From NCBI GenBank assembly GCA_032622095.1, contig CP136064.1:38178426-38242425 (forward strand): a DNA stretch of 64,000 nucleotides, in the 5' to 3' direction. The notes below the pieces were generated by a model. The model worked only from the letters and a program-made list of their open reading frames with translations, was not told the DNA's origin and made no database searches. Every line of letters begins with the position of its first letter. Position 1 is the first letter of the stretch. Shown piece by piece: positions 8,863-17,538 of the stretch. The position numbers and the translations under genes were made by a program. The DNA is from Siphonodentalium dalli (taxonomy: Eukaryota > Mollusca > Scaphopoda > Gadilida > Siphonodentaliidae).

Positions 8863-10563
8863 TCAGAAACGCCCAGTACAGACAATGAACTTCTGTACAA
8901 CATCGAAAATTTTAATGTTCAAATCATCAGCGAGATCAGGAGACCCATACAGAAGTACATCAGGTGATATTATAATTGATGGCAGATCAGCTAACATTTC
9001 AGTTCTTGCTTGAGTATATAATGGACATTTCAAGAGAAAAGGATATGCAGATTCAATTTCAAAACCACCACAAGGACACATCGGGGACTCTTTAAGGTGA
9101 TTTGTGACAAGGTCTTTGTTCAGGTTACTGCACCCCAATCTGATTCTAGTATGATAAACTTGAGCTTTACAAGAATAACTATGGTAATAAAATTTAGCAA
9201 TCTTTGAACGACCAGTGTTAATGTTTCGTTTAAAATCGGCTAACGTTTCTGAAGACCTTACCGAGTCAGATAAGCTGTTCCAAGCACGTGTGGCAGATGG
9301 TAGAAATGTATACATATAGTAATTATTATTACTATCAGGCGGGTGGATGCTGGGATGTCTAAGATTGTAGCCAGTTGAGGAAGAATCAGGTGGAATCATA
9401 TTAGATAAGTAGGATGGAGCTCTGTGTTTTGTCATATTGTAAAACTGAATTATTTTCTGCTTATGCCTGCGTTGTGCAAGCGGTTCCCAACCTGTTTCAA
9501 TTAATAATTTCCTATCGCTAGCACTTCTGGTTGCCCCAGTAACTATTCTTGCCATTTCATACTGGATATCCTCAATTCTATCGCTCGTACACTTGGGGAT
9601 ATTATCCCACACAGGTGATGCATACTCTAGGATAGGGCGAATAAATGAAAAATATATTGTTTCAAGAGACTTTCTGCTTAATCTAAATTTATGTCTTTTT
9701 ACAAGGTTTACTCTCTTCCATGCCTTATCAATTATGATACAGACGTGACTTTCCCATGACCCAGAACTATCGAATGTGACTCCAAGATGTTTGTGACTAC
9801 TTACTTTAGTTATTTCAGATCCATCCATGAAGAGGGGCGGGTGATCTATGGTTGTTGCTTTCCTGGATACTAATATAGCTTCGGTTTTAAGGGGGTTAAA
9901 CTTTACTAGCCACTTTTTTGACCATTCAAAGATAGTACTGATATCTTTGTTAATTATTTCAGCAGCGAGAGTTGGGTTTTTAACACATAAGTATATGGAT
10001 GTGTCATCTGCAAAAAGACGGATGTTACACACTATTTTGTCGGTTATGTCATTTATATAAATAAGAAATAATAGCGGTCCGAGGATAGACCCCTGGGGCA
10101 CGCCCGCCGATATGCATTTCCAATCTGAACTAACATTATCTATAAATACTCTCTGTTGTCGACATTCTAAATATGATTCTAAAAGTTTAATTAAGTTACC
10201 TCCGATTCCCATTTGCCTAATTTTAAATAGGAGACCCTTATGCCAGACCTTATCAAAGGCTTTACTAATGTCACAGAAGATACAGCGCACCTCCTTACCA
10301 TCATCTAGGGATCTAATAATATAATCATACACATCAGTAATTTGGTACACTGCGGAATCACCTGTTGTAAAGCCAGACTGATGTACAGAGATTAGGTTAT
10401 GTTCATTGATATATGCTGACATGTATTTATAAATACACTTCTCGTACGTTTTGGATAAACAACTTAATAGTGAGATAGGACGATAGTTCGATATGATGCT
10501 AGGATCACCGTTTTTAAAAACGGGAGTAATGTTTGCTTTTTTCCATTCGCATGAGTAATACAT
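8863..10563 (-). pseudogene. Retrotransposon reverse transcriptase and C-terminal domain (566 codons open)
   Basis: This is the RT palm and thumb of the element at 8213-12394. Visible motifs are NYRPISLLSCLSK (from residue 26), FCDISKAFDKVWH with the first catalytic Asp at residue 98, AGVPQGSILGPLLFLIYIND (about 153-172), FADDTSIYL with the catalytic Asp pair at 186-187, WSKKWLVKFNPLKTE, and HKHLGVTFD. A domain typical of these elements follows (LEYASPVWDNIPK, IQYEMARIVTGATR), then a C-terminal Cys motif CPCGGFEIESAYPFLLKCPL. The His expected before the last Cys is Tyr here, whereas the related copy at 20412-21380 retains His. The frame is intact from 10563 to 8863 but is severed from the endonuclease by the upstream frameshift, so the copy is not functional as a whole. 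Confidence 0.9.
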
Positions 10564-10603
10564 TTTTTGGGTGAATATGTTAAAGACGTGCGCAAGGGGT
10601 TTA

Positions 10604-12286
10604 CTAAGAGCTGAAGCAGTTTTTCAGTATACGGGGACTAATCGTGTCCGGTCCACATGATTTAGATACTTTTAGGGCTCTTAGGACGTTAAAAACATCT
10701 ACCGATTTAATGTCCAAGTCATTTAATTCGGGATCAGTATCGGAGTTTCTAGGAGTAGGTGTCATGTCAATATTATGAGAATTGTCATCAATTTGCGATA
10801 TTTTGCAAAAATAATCGTTCAGTGCATTAGCTTTGTCATGTGGGGATACTAGATAACAGTTGTCACATGAGAGTGGGGGTATGGATTTTTTACTATTTTG
10901 GAAAATTATTTTTTGTAGATTCTTCCACCAGGTCGAGGTGTCGGTATGTATGTCATTTAAAGTGTTGTCGATTTTCTTGTCATAGTCACTCTTTGCTTTC
11001 CTCACTGCGTGTACACATTGGTTACGAATCATATGGAAGTTTGACCAAGCAGTCGATGAATTAGTATGTTTCGCTTTCTTATGTAGCCTATTGCGTTTTC
11101 GCATTAATTTCTTAATGCCACATGTGAGCCAAGGTGGGGCGTTCTTCCGTATACAAACTGTTTTTGTTGGCATATATATATTGCAGGCATCTGTTATTAA
11201 TTGTGTCAATATGTTTGCAATTGTAGATACGTGTCGATCAGAACAGATTTTTCTAAAGTCCCAGTTTAGGAAAATTATGTTCATGGCTGCATAGTCGGCT
11301 CGATCGTAGTACCAGACTTGTCTTTTGATCATTGATTGATTTGATATTGGTAAATCGATGTCAAGAGTAATTGGGGAATGGTATCGGATTCGGTCATCAA
11401 AAAATGAGCCAACAACTTCAGTTTTACCTATATACTCGTTATAATTTGTTAGGAAAAGATCAATGATAGATGATGACGTTTCGGTGAAATGAGTTGGAGA
11501 GGTCACTAGCTGGGAGAGACCACATCGTGAACAAATACCATTAATTTTACCATTGCTTCCATCTTTATAGTGTTCGTTAAAGTCACCTCCTATTATAGTA
11601 TCGCTTAAGTCATTAATCGCTTTTTTAATGTTCAACTCAATGCAGTCCCACAAGGAAACTGGTGCATTAGGGGGCCTATATAAACATCCAAGTATCAAAT
11701 TCCTGTTCTGAACTTTTATTTCAACCCAAAGTGATTCAAGACCAGGTACGATTAGATCAGGGCGAATTTTATAGGGAATACAGTCACGTATATAAATACT
11801 AACACCACCACCTGTTGTATCACTAATTCTATCGTTTCAGAATGGTTCATGAAAACCTTGGAGGAGGATCTCATCATTTCCAATTGAGTCATCCAACCAT
11901 GTTTCAGTAAACATACAAATGTCGAAATTTATTGATTCAGCATTGAGTATGGTCATTTTATTCCTAATACTCTGTGTGTTTAACTGTAATATTGAGCAGC
12001 GTTTTTGGGTCGGGACGTTATGAACAGGGCCTGGGTTTTGTTCGATGTCACCACATAGTAACAACAGGAGCAGCAACAGTATACCAGATAGGCCGAATAC
12101 GAACGTTACAAGTTTAGTCTTAAATAAAATTGGATAACCTGAATGTTGGTATATATACTTATTGTTATGTATATGGTCTGTGTCTAGGTAGACACGATCA
12201 GTGATGTTCTTCAGAAATAAGCTCATCAGATGTGGAAAAAGACACAATATCATCAGAACAATACGAAAGATATTGTCATCAGACAT
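10604..12286 (-). pseudogene. Retrotransposon ORF, 5' part: hydrophobic leader, 2A motif, endonuclease, linker
   Basis: I start at the ATG at 12286 because the longer frame upstream runs into the target duplication. The first 78 or so residues hold two hydrophobic segments (near FRIVLMILCLFP and SGILLLLLLLL) and end in GDIEQNPGP. AP-endonuclease motifs follow in order: LQLNTQSIRNK, FTETWL, LGCLYRPP, IIGGDFNEHY, IIDLFLTN and RYHSPITL. The last replaces the usual SDH with RYH, keeping His but lacking Asp. A TGA at 11837-11839 interrupts the frame; the codon was probably CGA (Arg), and the same frame continues with an intact TTGGGVSIYIRD stretch. After the endonuclease comes a linker with WLTCGIKKLMRKRNRL, then CGPDTISPRILKN, where a 2 nt deletion (or 1 nt gain) near 10615 shifts the frame into the RT part. 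Confidence 0.82.
12026..12052 (-). other. 2A-like ribosome-skipping motif GDIEQNPGP
   Basis: The nine codons read GDIEQNPGP and match the 2A consensus D(V/I)ExNPG followed by P, with the skip expected between the last Gly and Pro. They follow directly on a run of Leu plus Cys. 2A-like sequences are known from trypanosome L1Tc and from APE-type non-LTR elements of marine invertebrates, some of which double as signal sequences. Here it would release a short hydrophobic leader of about 86 residues from the endonuclease-RT protein. The motif is seen directly; activity is inferred. Confidence 0.85.
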
Positions 12287-12394
12287 TCCATTTGAACGGA
12301 GAAGAGAAAAATAATGAATGCTTCGGACGTAATCCGGTCGAATCGCATCCTCCCCCTGAGTCGCAGCGCTCTCGGTAGAAAATTGCCAAAAATT

Positions 12395-12408
12395 GCCCGG
12401 GATCATTG
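12395..12408. other. Retrotransposon target-site duplication, right copy
   Basis: GCCCGGGATCATTG abuts the 5' end of the minus-strand element and is identical to 8199-8212. Confidence 0.85.
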
Positions 12409-12540
12409 AATATACCAAAAGGTGTACTCATTCACCCCTCATGAAATTGTCCCCAGTGATAAGTAAAAATTTCAGAGTATTTCAAGCCCTGGGGTTTAGC
12501 AGATAGAATATTATACAGTACATAATTAAAATATACCAAC

Positions 12541-12609
12541 CTCATTCAGAATACTCTCTAGTGACTGTGGTGAATCAACTGTCGGCAAATCAAACTCACT
12601 AGCATCGAG
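12541..12609 (-). CDS. VPS8: VPS8 exon (69 nt) with the conserved SLESILNE motif
   Basis: On the minus strand the acceptor 'ccttttattttcag' and the donor 'gttggtat' bound exactly 23 codons, phase 0 at both ends: LDASEFDLPTVDSP then QSLESILNE. This closely resembles the short conserved block near the N-terminus of vertebrate VPS8 ('EFDIP.VD.P.TLESILNE' from memory), which is why the four-exon chain is named VPS8. It is the most upstream exon I could find. The initiator-Met exon should lie at higher coordinates, but I did not locate it between here and the satellite domain. VPS8 works with VPS3 in CORVET, which tethers Rab5-positive early endosomes ahead of SNARE-driven fusion. Confidence 0.87.
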
Positions 12610-12804
12610 CTGAAAATAAAAGGAAACAATGGCTATTTAAAGGAATATTATTCTGAAAATATGTTTGTACTTTCTTTCAGTATACCAATATTATATAATT
12701 AAAATGTCTTATTTGCCCAAATAATCTTGTGTTTGATCGCTAATTTTGTTTTTGTAATGAAAACAATTTAATTCCGAAAAATGCCAAAGATCTTATGTTA
12801 TGAA

Positions 12805-12851
12805 GTCACATGATTAAAGTCACATGATCAGCGGTCAGTGCGGTCACATGA
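12805..12851. promoter_or_regulatory. Cluster of three GTCACATGA (E-box/M-box-like) motifs
   Basis: GTCACATGA occurs at 12805-12813, 12819-12827 and 12843-12851. Its complement TCATGTGA is the E-box form bound by MiT/TFE family bHLH-Zip factors, which control lysosomal and endosomal genes. The cluster lies about 200 bp upstream of the first VPS8 exon found. Since that exon begins with a splice acceptor, the cluster is in an intron or upstream region, not demonstrably a promoter. The regulatory role is inference. Confidence 0.35.
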
Positions 12852-14351
12852 TTTAACATGTAACAATAACGTAGCGATAGGTGAATTCCCATTACTATCA
12901 TGTTACTATCAAAACAAAGCAACAGAAATATTTGTCACTGCTTTATGCTGTTTTCCAGTTTATCTATGGCTTTGGGCATATATTATCGACCTCTTTGGTG
13001 AAATTATGCATAACAATAGCATTATAAAAGCATGCGCTTACGACGATATAAACATTTATTGTTGTTCATTTTAACATCCAATTATATATAACACTTTTCG
13101 AAGGAGGTATATTAACATATGTAAATACATAAACACAAACTTTCGATATACATGCTTTATATACCAGTCATAGCAATTTCCGGTTTATTAAACGCTCTTT
13201 ATTCGCACCATATTAGTAATATGCATAACAGCTAGGGAGCTCTCTTTATTGAGTCATGGTGAAGGAAAGTGGGGACTCGACTTAGAATAGTTGTCATCGT
13301 GAATATTTACTAATTAAATCAATATACTCCCCACTTTAACTCCAATGTTACATGCATGTATTAGTAACCATGCCCAACTAGTAAAATTAAATGCTCTTTA
13401 TTTGGTATATGCATTCTCATATGTGGTCGGTTTGTTTAATGTGGTTTGTTTAATACTAGTTGTCGTCCGTAGCTACTGTGGAGCCAAGTATATTCACGTT
13501 GTACTCAAAACACCTTTTTTCGAAGTGGACAGAACAAATTCTGGACCATTTTCGTCAACCACTTTAATAGTTTCTTATTTTGCGCAACAGTTTCCTCACA
13601 GAAATCCCGCCAAAATTTCACTTCAACGAATGCCGTTTGGAAATGAATGTAGAATTATATCTATTTGAGAGTCACTATATTGACCATAGCTGAAAACACT
13701 GCATTTATTTGGCATTGTCATGAATGAATGAACGAACAATGATTGTGAATATACGGGACACTCAGGGCATATATATGGAAAATTAAAACAACATCGTAAA
13801 CACACACCCGAATAGAGTTCAGATGTCGACTCGTGTTTTTATAAGCTTTATTTTTGACATGACAGTGTAATTACCCTGCTCAATCGGCCTTCTATATTTT
13901 GGTCAAAACAATAACTTGCCAAACAGCACTTATGACAAATCACCAAGCGAAGATAACTCGATCTCATAGGTGATGACAATTCACCACGTATAAACAATGT
14001 AATTGACATGCCCCACAGTAATTCCATTACTCTCACACGCACATGTCGAGTCCGCATTTTACATTGCCACTCAGATGACGTCATATAGGTAGAAAAAATT
14101 AACTCCAATTCCATGTTTTTAATTAGTCTACACATATGACATTATTTGAGGATTTGCGATGGAGATAGCCGGAAAACCAGATGAGGTATTATTTATTTAT
14201 TTCTCGGCTTATTTATTACGCGATAGTTATGGGACTTGGTTCATTGTGTTCATAATAGGGGTAGCTTTCCGATAGTGTTTTGTTGTATTCATCAGGATAG
14301 CAATCCTTTAACACTCTCTTTACCAAATGGATTCTCCCATTCAGTTATGGA
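12852..14351. other. Region upstream of the recognised VPS8 exons, no confident gene
   Basis: Mostly AT-rich. It must contain or precede the missing 5' exon(s) of VPS8, but no minus-strand frame with a donor and a plausible N-terminus stands out. Open frames at 12838-13074, 13345-13668 (plus) and 13623-13805, 13848-14135 (minus) lack domains. A full cAMP-response-type TGACGTCA is present near 14075, and a short ATG frame followed by GT (MEIAGKPDE) starts at 14159 on the plus strand; neither is strong enough to call. Confidence 0.4.
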
Positions 14352-14633
14352 ATGGTCTATTATTCATCTGGAGGGAAAATGCAACCAGACGGCAGACAAA
14401 CAAGGAGATGTTGTTTGTTGAACTTATTATTTGAACATTTCCTTGAGGGAACTACTCGTCAATGGATATTTATTAAAGAAAGGGTTCAAAATAATAGTTG
14501 TGTCTGTTACTTATTAGAACTTACTCTCATAGCAAATTATAATGAAAGTGTCAATGACACTGTAGCTCAACTTGGAAAGGGAATAATTTCATGTGTTACA
14601 GTCAATGGAGTGATTAGGAATGTGGAAAGTTGA
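14352..14633 (+). CDS. Hypothetical open frame, 93 codons
   Basis: This plus-strand frame contains LLNLLFEHFLEGTTRQWIFI and NDTVAQLGKGIISCVTVNGV and ends just before the repeat starting near 14640. Its composition is more protein-like than most short frames here, but there is no recognisable domain, no splice evidence and no second copy for comparison. It may be a fragment of an exon, a transposon remnant or chance. Confidence 0.15.
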   Translation: MVYYSSGGKMQPDGRQTRRCCLLNLLFEHFLEGTTRQWIFIKERVQNNSCVCYLLELTLIANYNESVNDTVAQLGKGIISCVTVNGVIRNVES

Positions 14634-14639
14634 AAGGCC

Positions 14640-15198
14640 TAGTTATGCAAAGAGTAAAATCCAAGATGGCCGCTGGCAGCCATGTTTTTTTGCCGAATGA
14701 CCCCAAAAGGACTCTTTCCCATCTACATGTCATTGTTAACATCCATCACAAATTTCATGATGATCCGACAAAAGGTACGACCTGTAGCCTGTGCCAAAGG
14801 ATTTAGTCATGCAAAGAGCAAAATCCAAGATGGCTGCTGGTGGCCATGTTTTTTGACCCCAAAGTGACTCGTTCTCATCTACATGTCAATATTAACATCC
14901 AAGACAAATTTCATGATGATCAGACGAACAGTACGACCTGTAGCCCGCACCAATGGATTTAATTTTGAAATCCAAGATGGCCACCAGCGGCCATGTTTTT
15001 TGGCCGAATGACCCCAAAATGACTCGTTCCGATCTACATGTCAATGTCAACATTCATTACAAATTTCATAAAGATCAGACCAAAGGTACGACCTGTAGCC
15101 CGCGCCAAAGGAAATTGTTGACGGACACACAGACACACGGACGACGGACGCCAACCCATGGTAATAGCTCAAACTTACAAAGTAAGTTGAGCTAACAG
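14640..15198. mobile_element. 'CCAAGATGG' element: three tandem units and a terminal hairpin
   Basis: Three imperfect units begin CCAAGATGGC at 14661, 14825 and 14972 (periods about 164 and 147 bp). Each runs through GACCCCAAA, 'CTACATGTCA', CAAATTTCATGATGATC and GGTACGACCTGTAGCC. After the third comes CCAAAGGAAATTGTTGACGG, a GGACGACGGACGCC stretch and the closing hairpin TAGCTCAAACTTAC ... GTAAGTTGAGCTAA. The last part is shared with 1-127, so this is a dispersed family, not a local duplication. No coding function. Tandem units plus a 3' hairpin next to CTAA recall non-autonomous Helentrons, but the class is unproven. Confidence 0.65.
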
Positions 15199-15210
15199 GT
15201 ATTATATTGC

Positions 15211-15360
15211 AACAGCTTGTAAATCAGCCAACAAGGGTAAGAGAAGCTGAGAGTGGCAGAGAAATCTACTCTGATAGACCTAATATTCACGAAGAATGAA
15301 GATATTATAAGAGACATCACTTATGATATTCTATTAGCAAACAATGAACGCACCATGTGA
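15211..15360 (+). pseudogene. Retrotransposon endonuclease fragment
   Basis: The plus frame reads QQLVNQPTRVREAE, then after a 1 nt shift EKSTLIDLIFTKNEDIIRDI. 'PTR.R......LD.IFT.....I..I' is the block near the C-terminal end of the AP-type endonuclease of many non-LTR elements, shortly before the SDH motif. It stops at 15360 without reaching SDH. Both pieces are short, but their order and spacing are right. This is a different lineage from the element at 8213-12394, which reads SPTHFTETSSSIIDLFLTN here. Confidence 0.6.
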
Positions 15361-15679
15361 ATCATTTCAGTAATTTTACCATCAAGCAAGAAGCCACATA
15401 AAAACATTCAAAGTGTCCATATTACAAGAAAGCAAATTATATACAGATGAGCGAAGACTTGCATGCCGACTGTCAAGTAGTACGCATTTCCTCCACGTTG
15501 GCCACGATGCGTTCAATTTGATTTTGAATTTTCCTTGGTTCCTAAATAGTATGGTTATAAATACCAAAGTTGTGTAAATTAGGGCAGAAATGGTTACGGG
15601 ATTTACATGACCGGTTACCCATTTGAATTAACCGAGGTTAAGCACGGTTATGCATTGTAAATAAAAATATATGCGGCAC

Positions 15680-15953
15680 TTCGCTTCACTCCCCTCTTTC
15701 ATTTTGGCTAATGTATGGTATACAATACCAATTAACTTGACAAACGTTCTTCATTCATGCACTCTATCCCTCTACCCCCTCTTAGATCAATCTATTTTTT
15801 GGATCTAACATGTTATCCCCGTCTGCTAAATTTACCCTATATGGTATCTATTCTGTTACCAAGGGTAACTTTCTTATTCTGAGGAAACGACTTAATAAAA
15901 GCCTTTCAGGTTTGTTGTCTCATCACCGTTTTTAACATATGTGTTGTATAATT
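15680..15953 (+). mobile_element. Retrotransposon 3' UTR fragment, left part
   Basis: 'CCCGTCTGCT', GGTATCTATT, CTGAGGAAACGACTTAATAA and AGCC..TTC..GTTTGTTG match, in the same order, the minus-strand 3' UTR of the element at 8213-12394 but diverge clearly. The copy is 5'-truncated. The inverted-repeat element at 15954-17436 interrupts it; it resumes at 17445. Confidence 0.6.
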
Positions 15954-16139
15954 GGTATACGGACATTTCCCCACCGGACATTTCCCCACTTTCAAAAGCG
16001 GACATTTCCCCACCCGGACATTTACCCACAGGACATTTCCGCACCCGGACATTTACCCACCGGACATTTCCCCACCCTATCCATTATCCAATAATATGTG
16101 TGAAAATTTCTATAATGAACATTTAATTTGATATTTTTT

Positions 16140-16555
16140 TCTGAAGAACAGACATAAAGAGCGTTCGCATTGACATAAAAGAAGCAGTCGTCTGCAACCG
16201 AGGAAAGACGGTCCAGATAGTTAAAGACAAGTTGGCAGAATGCCACAGTTGACAGCAGATCCCGCACCAACAACATCTGTGAATCATGGAACAACGGCCA
16301 TAACCACCTCGTCGGTCATGACCAGCCCGGATTATGATTGTCAATCCGGTGCCTACAGAAGGACCAGACTATCGCACTGACTGACATCGAGAGATTGAGA
16401 CTGGGTGAGCCGCCATCGAAGAGAGTTCGACGACAGATGTCGGCCCTTCAGACCAAATTTCACAAGCTGTGTGTGGATTTCGACAGCGGCAAGAAGAGCA
16501 TGACAAATTTCCTCGACATCATTGGCCATTCGATCAGAGTCAAGAAAGATTAAGT
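16140..16555 (+). pseudogene. Coding-like, GC-richer remnant inside the inverted-repeat element
   Basis: Three successive plus-strand frames look protein-like but are broken from each other: RIDIKEAVVCNRGKTVQIVK near 16160, then TTSVNHGTTAITTSSVMTSP near 16270, then a 71-codon frame ending at 16553 with LGEPPSKRVRRQMSALQTKF and NFLDIIGHSI. The base composition is clearly richer in G and C than the surrounding AT-rich DNA. It could be a transposase remnant or host sequence picked up by the element. I recognise no family, and the longest frame lacks an ATG. Confidence 0.35.
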
Positions 16556-16791
16556 GTTGTTGTTAAGTGTATCGTTACTATTTATTGTTATTGCTGTGTA
16601 TATGTATATAATTTCGTTCATTGAAATGAACATTGATTTTAACACATACCCATAGTATGAGTCAATATACCACACGCCCCTAGTAACAGTCAAAGGTGGG
16701 TAAATGTCCGGTGGGATATGTCCACTTTGATATTTTGAAAGTGGGGAAATGTCCGGTGGGGAAATGTCCGGGTGGGGAAATGTCCGCTTTG

Positions 16792-17377
16792 ATTTAAACA
16801 ATATTTATTAGCCCCAATATTACATTTATGATGAACAACATTTAGATGATGGAAACATGAGTAGAATAGAAAAGGGGAAGAGGATCTGGCAGCAAGCAGA
16901 TATGTGCTTTTGTTGAGCTATCTCCTCAGACAAGTAGAAAAATTGTAGAAATCAAGAAAGATCGAGCGAATGGCAAGTGGTCGAGTTAGAGAAACAATAG
17001 GTTTAAGAAGTGATGGTATATTAATATTATGATGTACAGACGAGTTTACAATAAGTGTTGAAATGATAAATAAGCTTATGTGGATAATAATGAGAGGGGT
17101 GTATTCACAAGGAATACGAGACAGAGATAGGTGAAGCGATAGAAATAAAGATTGTATGTGAAAGAAAAGTCGGTACCACTGTTATGAACATTTTTAGACT
17201 AAATTGTGGAAAGAATTATTTTGAAAATGAATTGTTTTGAAAATAAATGTGGAAACTAAATATGGAAACTAAATATGAAAACTAAATATGAAAACTCCAT
17301 GGGTTATCGTTGCTATGCCGTTGAATTGTTAGTGTATTGTTTGAAACGACCGCTTTTTTGTTTTTTGTTTGAAACGA
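16792..17377 (-). mobile_element. 5'-truncated retrotransposon 3' fragment nested in the inverted-repeat element
   Basis: The left edge ATTTAAACAATATTTATT and the later 'GAGGATCTGGCAGCAAGC...CTTTTGTTGAGC' match the 3' UTR of the element at 8213-12394 (GTTTAAACAATATTTAATTT; GAGGATTGGGCAACAAGC...CTTTTGTTAAGT) in the same orientation. CCGCTTTG flanks it at 16784-16791 and 17378-17385, a possible target duplication. The right part contains a short tandem AAACTAAATATG repeat (about 17247-17297) of uncertain origin, so the 5' boundary is approximate. Confidence 0.5.
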
Positions 17378-17444
17378 CCGCTTTGCCATTTCAAGAGTAG
17401 GTGGGGTAATGTCCGGTGGGGAAATGTCCGGGATTCGTATAATT

Positions 17445-17500
17445 ATGTCAATTTGTTTGTATGTGTTGAATGTTGTGTTCAAAAATTCAATATTGTTTAC
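17445..17500 (+). mobile_element. Retrotransposon 3' UTR fragment, right part
   Basis: This continues the fragment interrupted at 15953. It ends TTCAAAAATTCAATATTGTTTAC, the counterpart of TTCAAATTAAATATTGTTTAA at the 3' end of the element at 8213-12394. Confidence 0.55.
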
Positions 17501-17538
17501 ACTAAGTAGTTCGTCTAGTATGTTTCATTATATTTGTC

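Larger units (their letters stand above)
8213..12394 (-). mobile_element. Nearly complete CR1/L2-like non-LTR retrotransposon, 4182 bp
   Basis: The 14 bp duplication GCCCGGGATCATTG on both sides defines the ends. Reading on the minus strand there is a 108 bp leader, a single long coding region (first ATG inside the element at 12286) with a 2A-like motif, AP-type endonuclease, reverse transcriptase and C-terminal Cys/His domain, and then a 650 bp 3' UTR ending TTAAATATTGTTTAAAC with no poly(A). Only an in-frame TGA (11837-11839) and a frameshift near 10615 disrupt the frame, so it is a fairly young but dead copy. No separate ORF1 is visible. Clade placement by motif only; a phylogeny of the RT domain would be needed. 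It sits in the VPS8 intron, same strand as the gene. Confidence 0.88.
15954..17436. mobile_element. Inverted-repeat transposon inserted in a retrotransposon tail, 8 bp target duplication
   Basis: The ends carry arrays of GGACATTTCCCCACC (15961-16076) facing the complementary GGTGGGGAAATGTCC (16694-16790 and 17399-17431). GTATAATT occurs just outside both ends (15946-15953, 17437-17444). Removing the element restores a continuous retrotransposon 3' UTR, which supports the boundaries. An 8 bp duplication suggests a hAT-like element, though the outermost bases of the termini match poorly. The interior holds a GC-richer coding-like stretch (16140-16555) and a second retrotransposon fragment (16792-17377). 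Confidence 0.72.

Noticed and set aside
9848-11294. Several plus-strand frames of 67-74 codons
   Set aside because: Antisense shadows of the minus-strand endonuclease and RT frames, which carry clear motifs.
12395-12418. Extending the retrotransposon ORF to the start of the open frame at 12418
   Set aside because: The target duplication ends at 12395, so those codons are flanking DNA; the first ATG inside the element is at 12286.
13345-13668. 107-codon plus-strand frame
   Set aside because: No domain or splice support, and composition like surrounding AT-rich DNA.
14159-14185. Possible first exon on the plus strand (MEIAGKPDE followed by GT)
   Set aside because: Nine codons and a GT are too little; no following exon found.
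16338-16553. 71-codon frame as an intact gene
   Set aside because: It opens right after a stop without an ATG start and adjoins other broken frames within a transposon.
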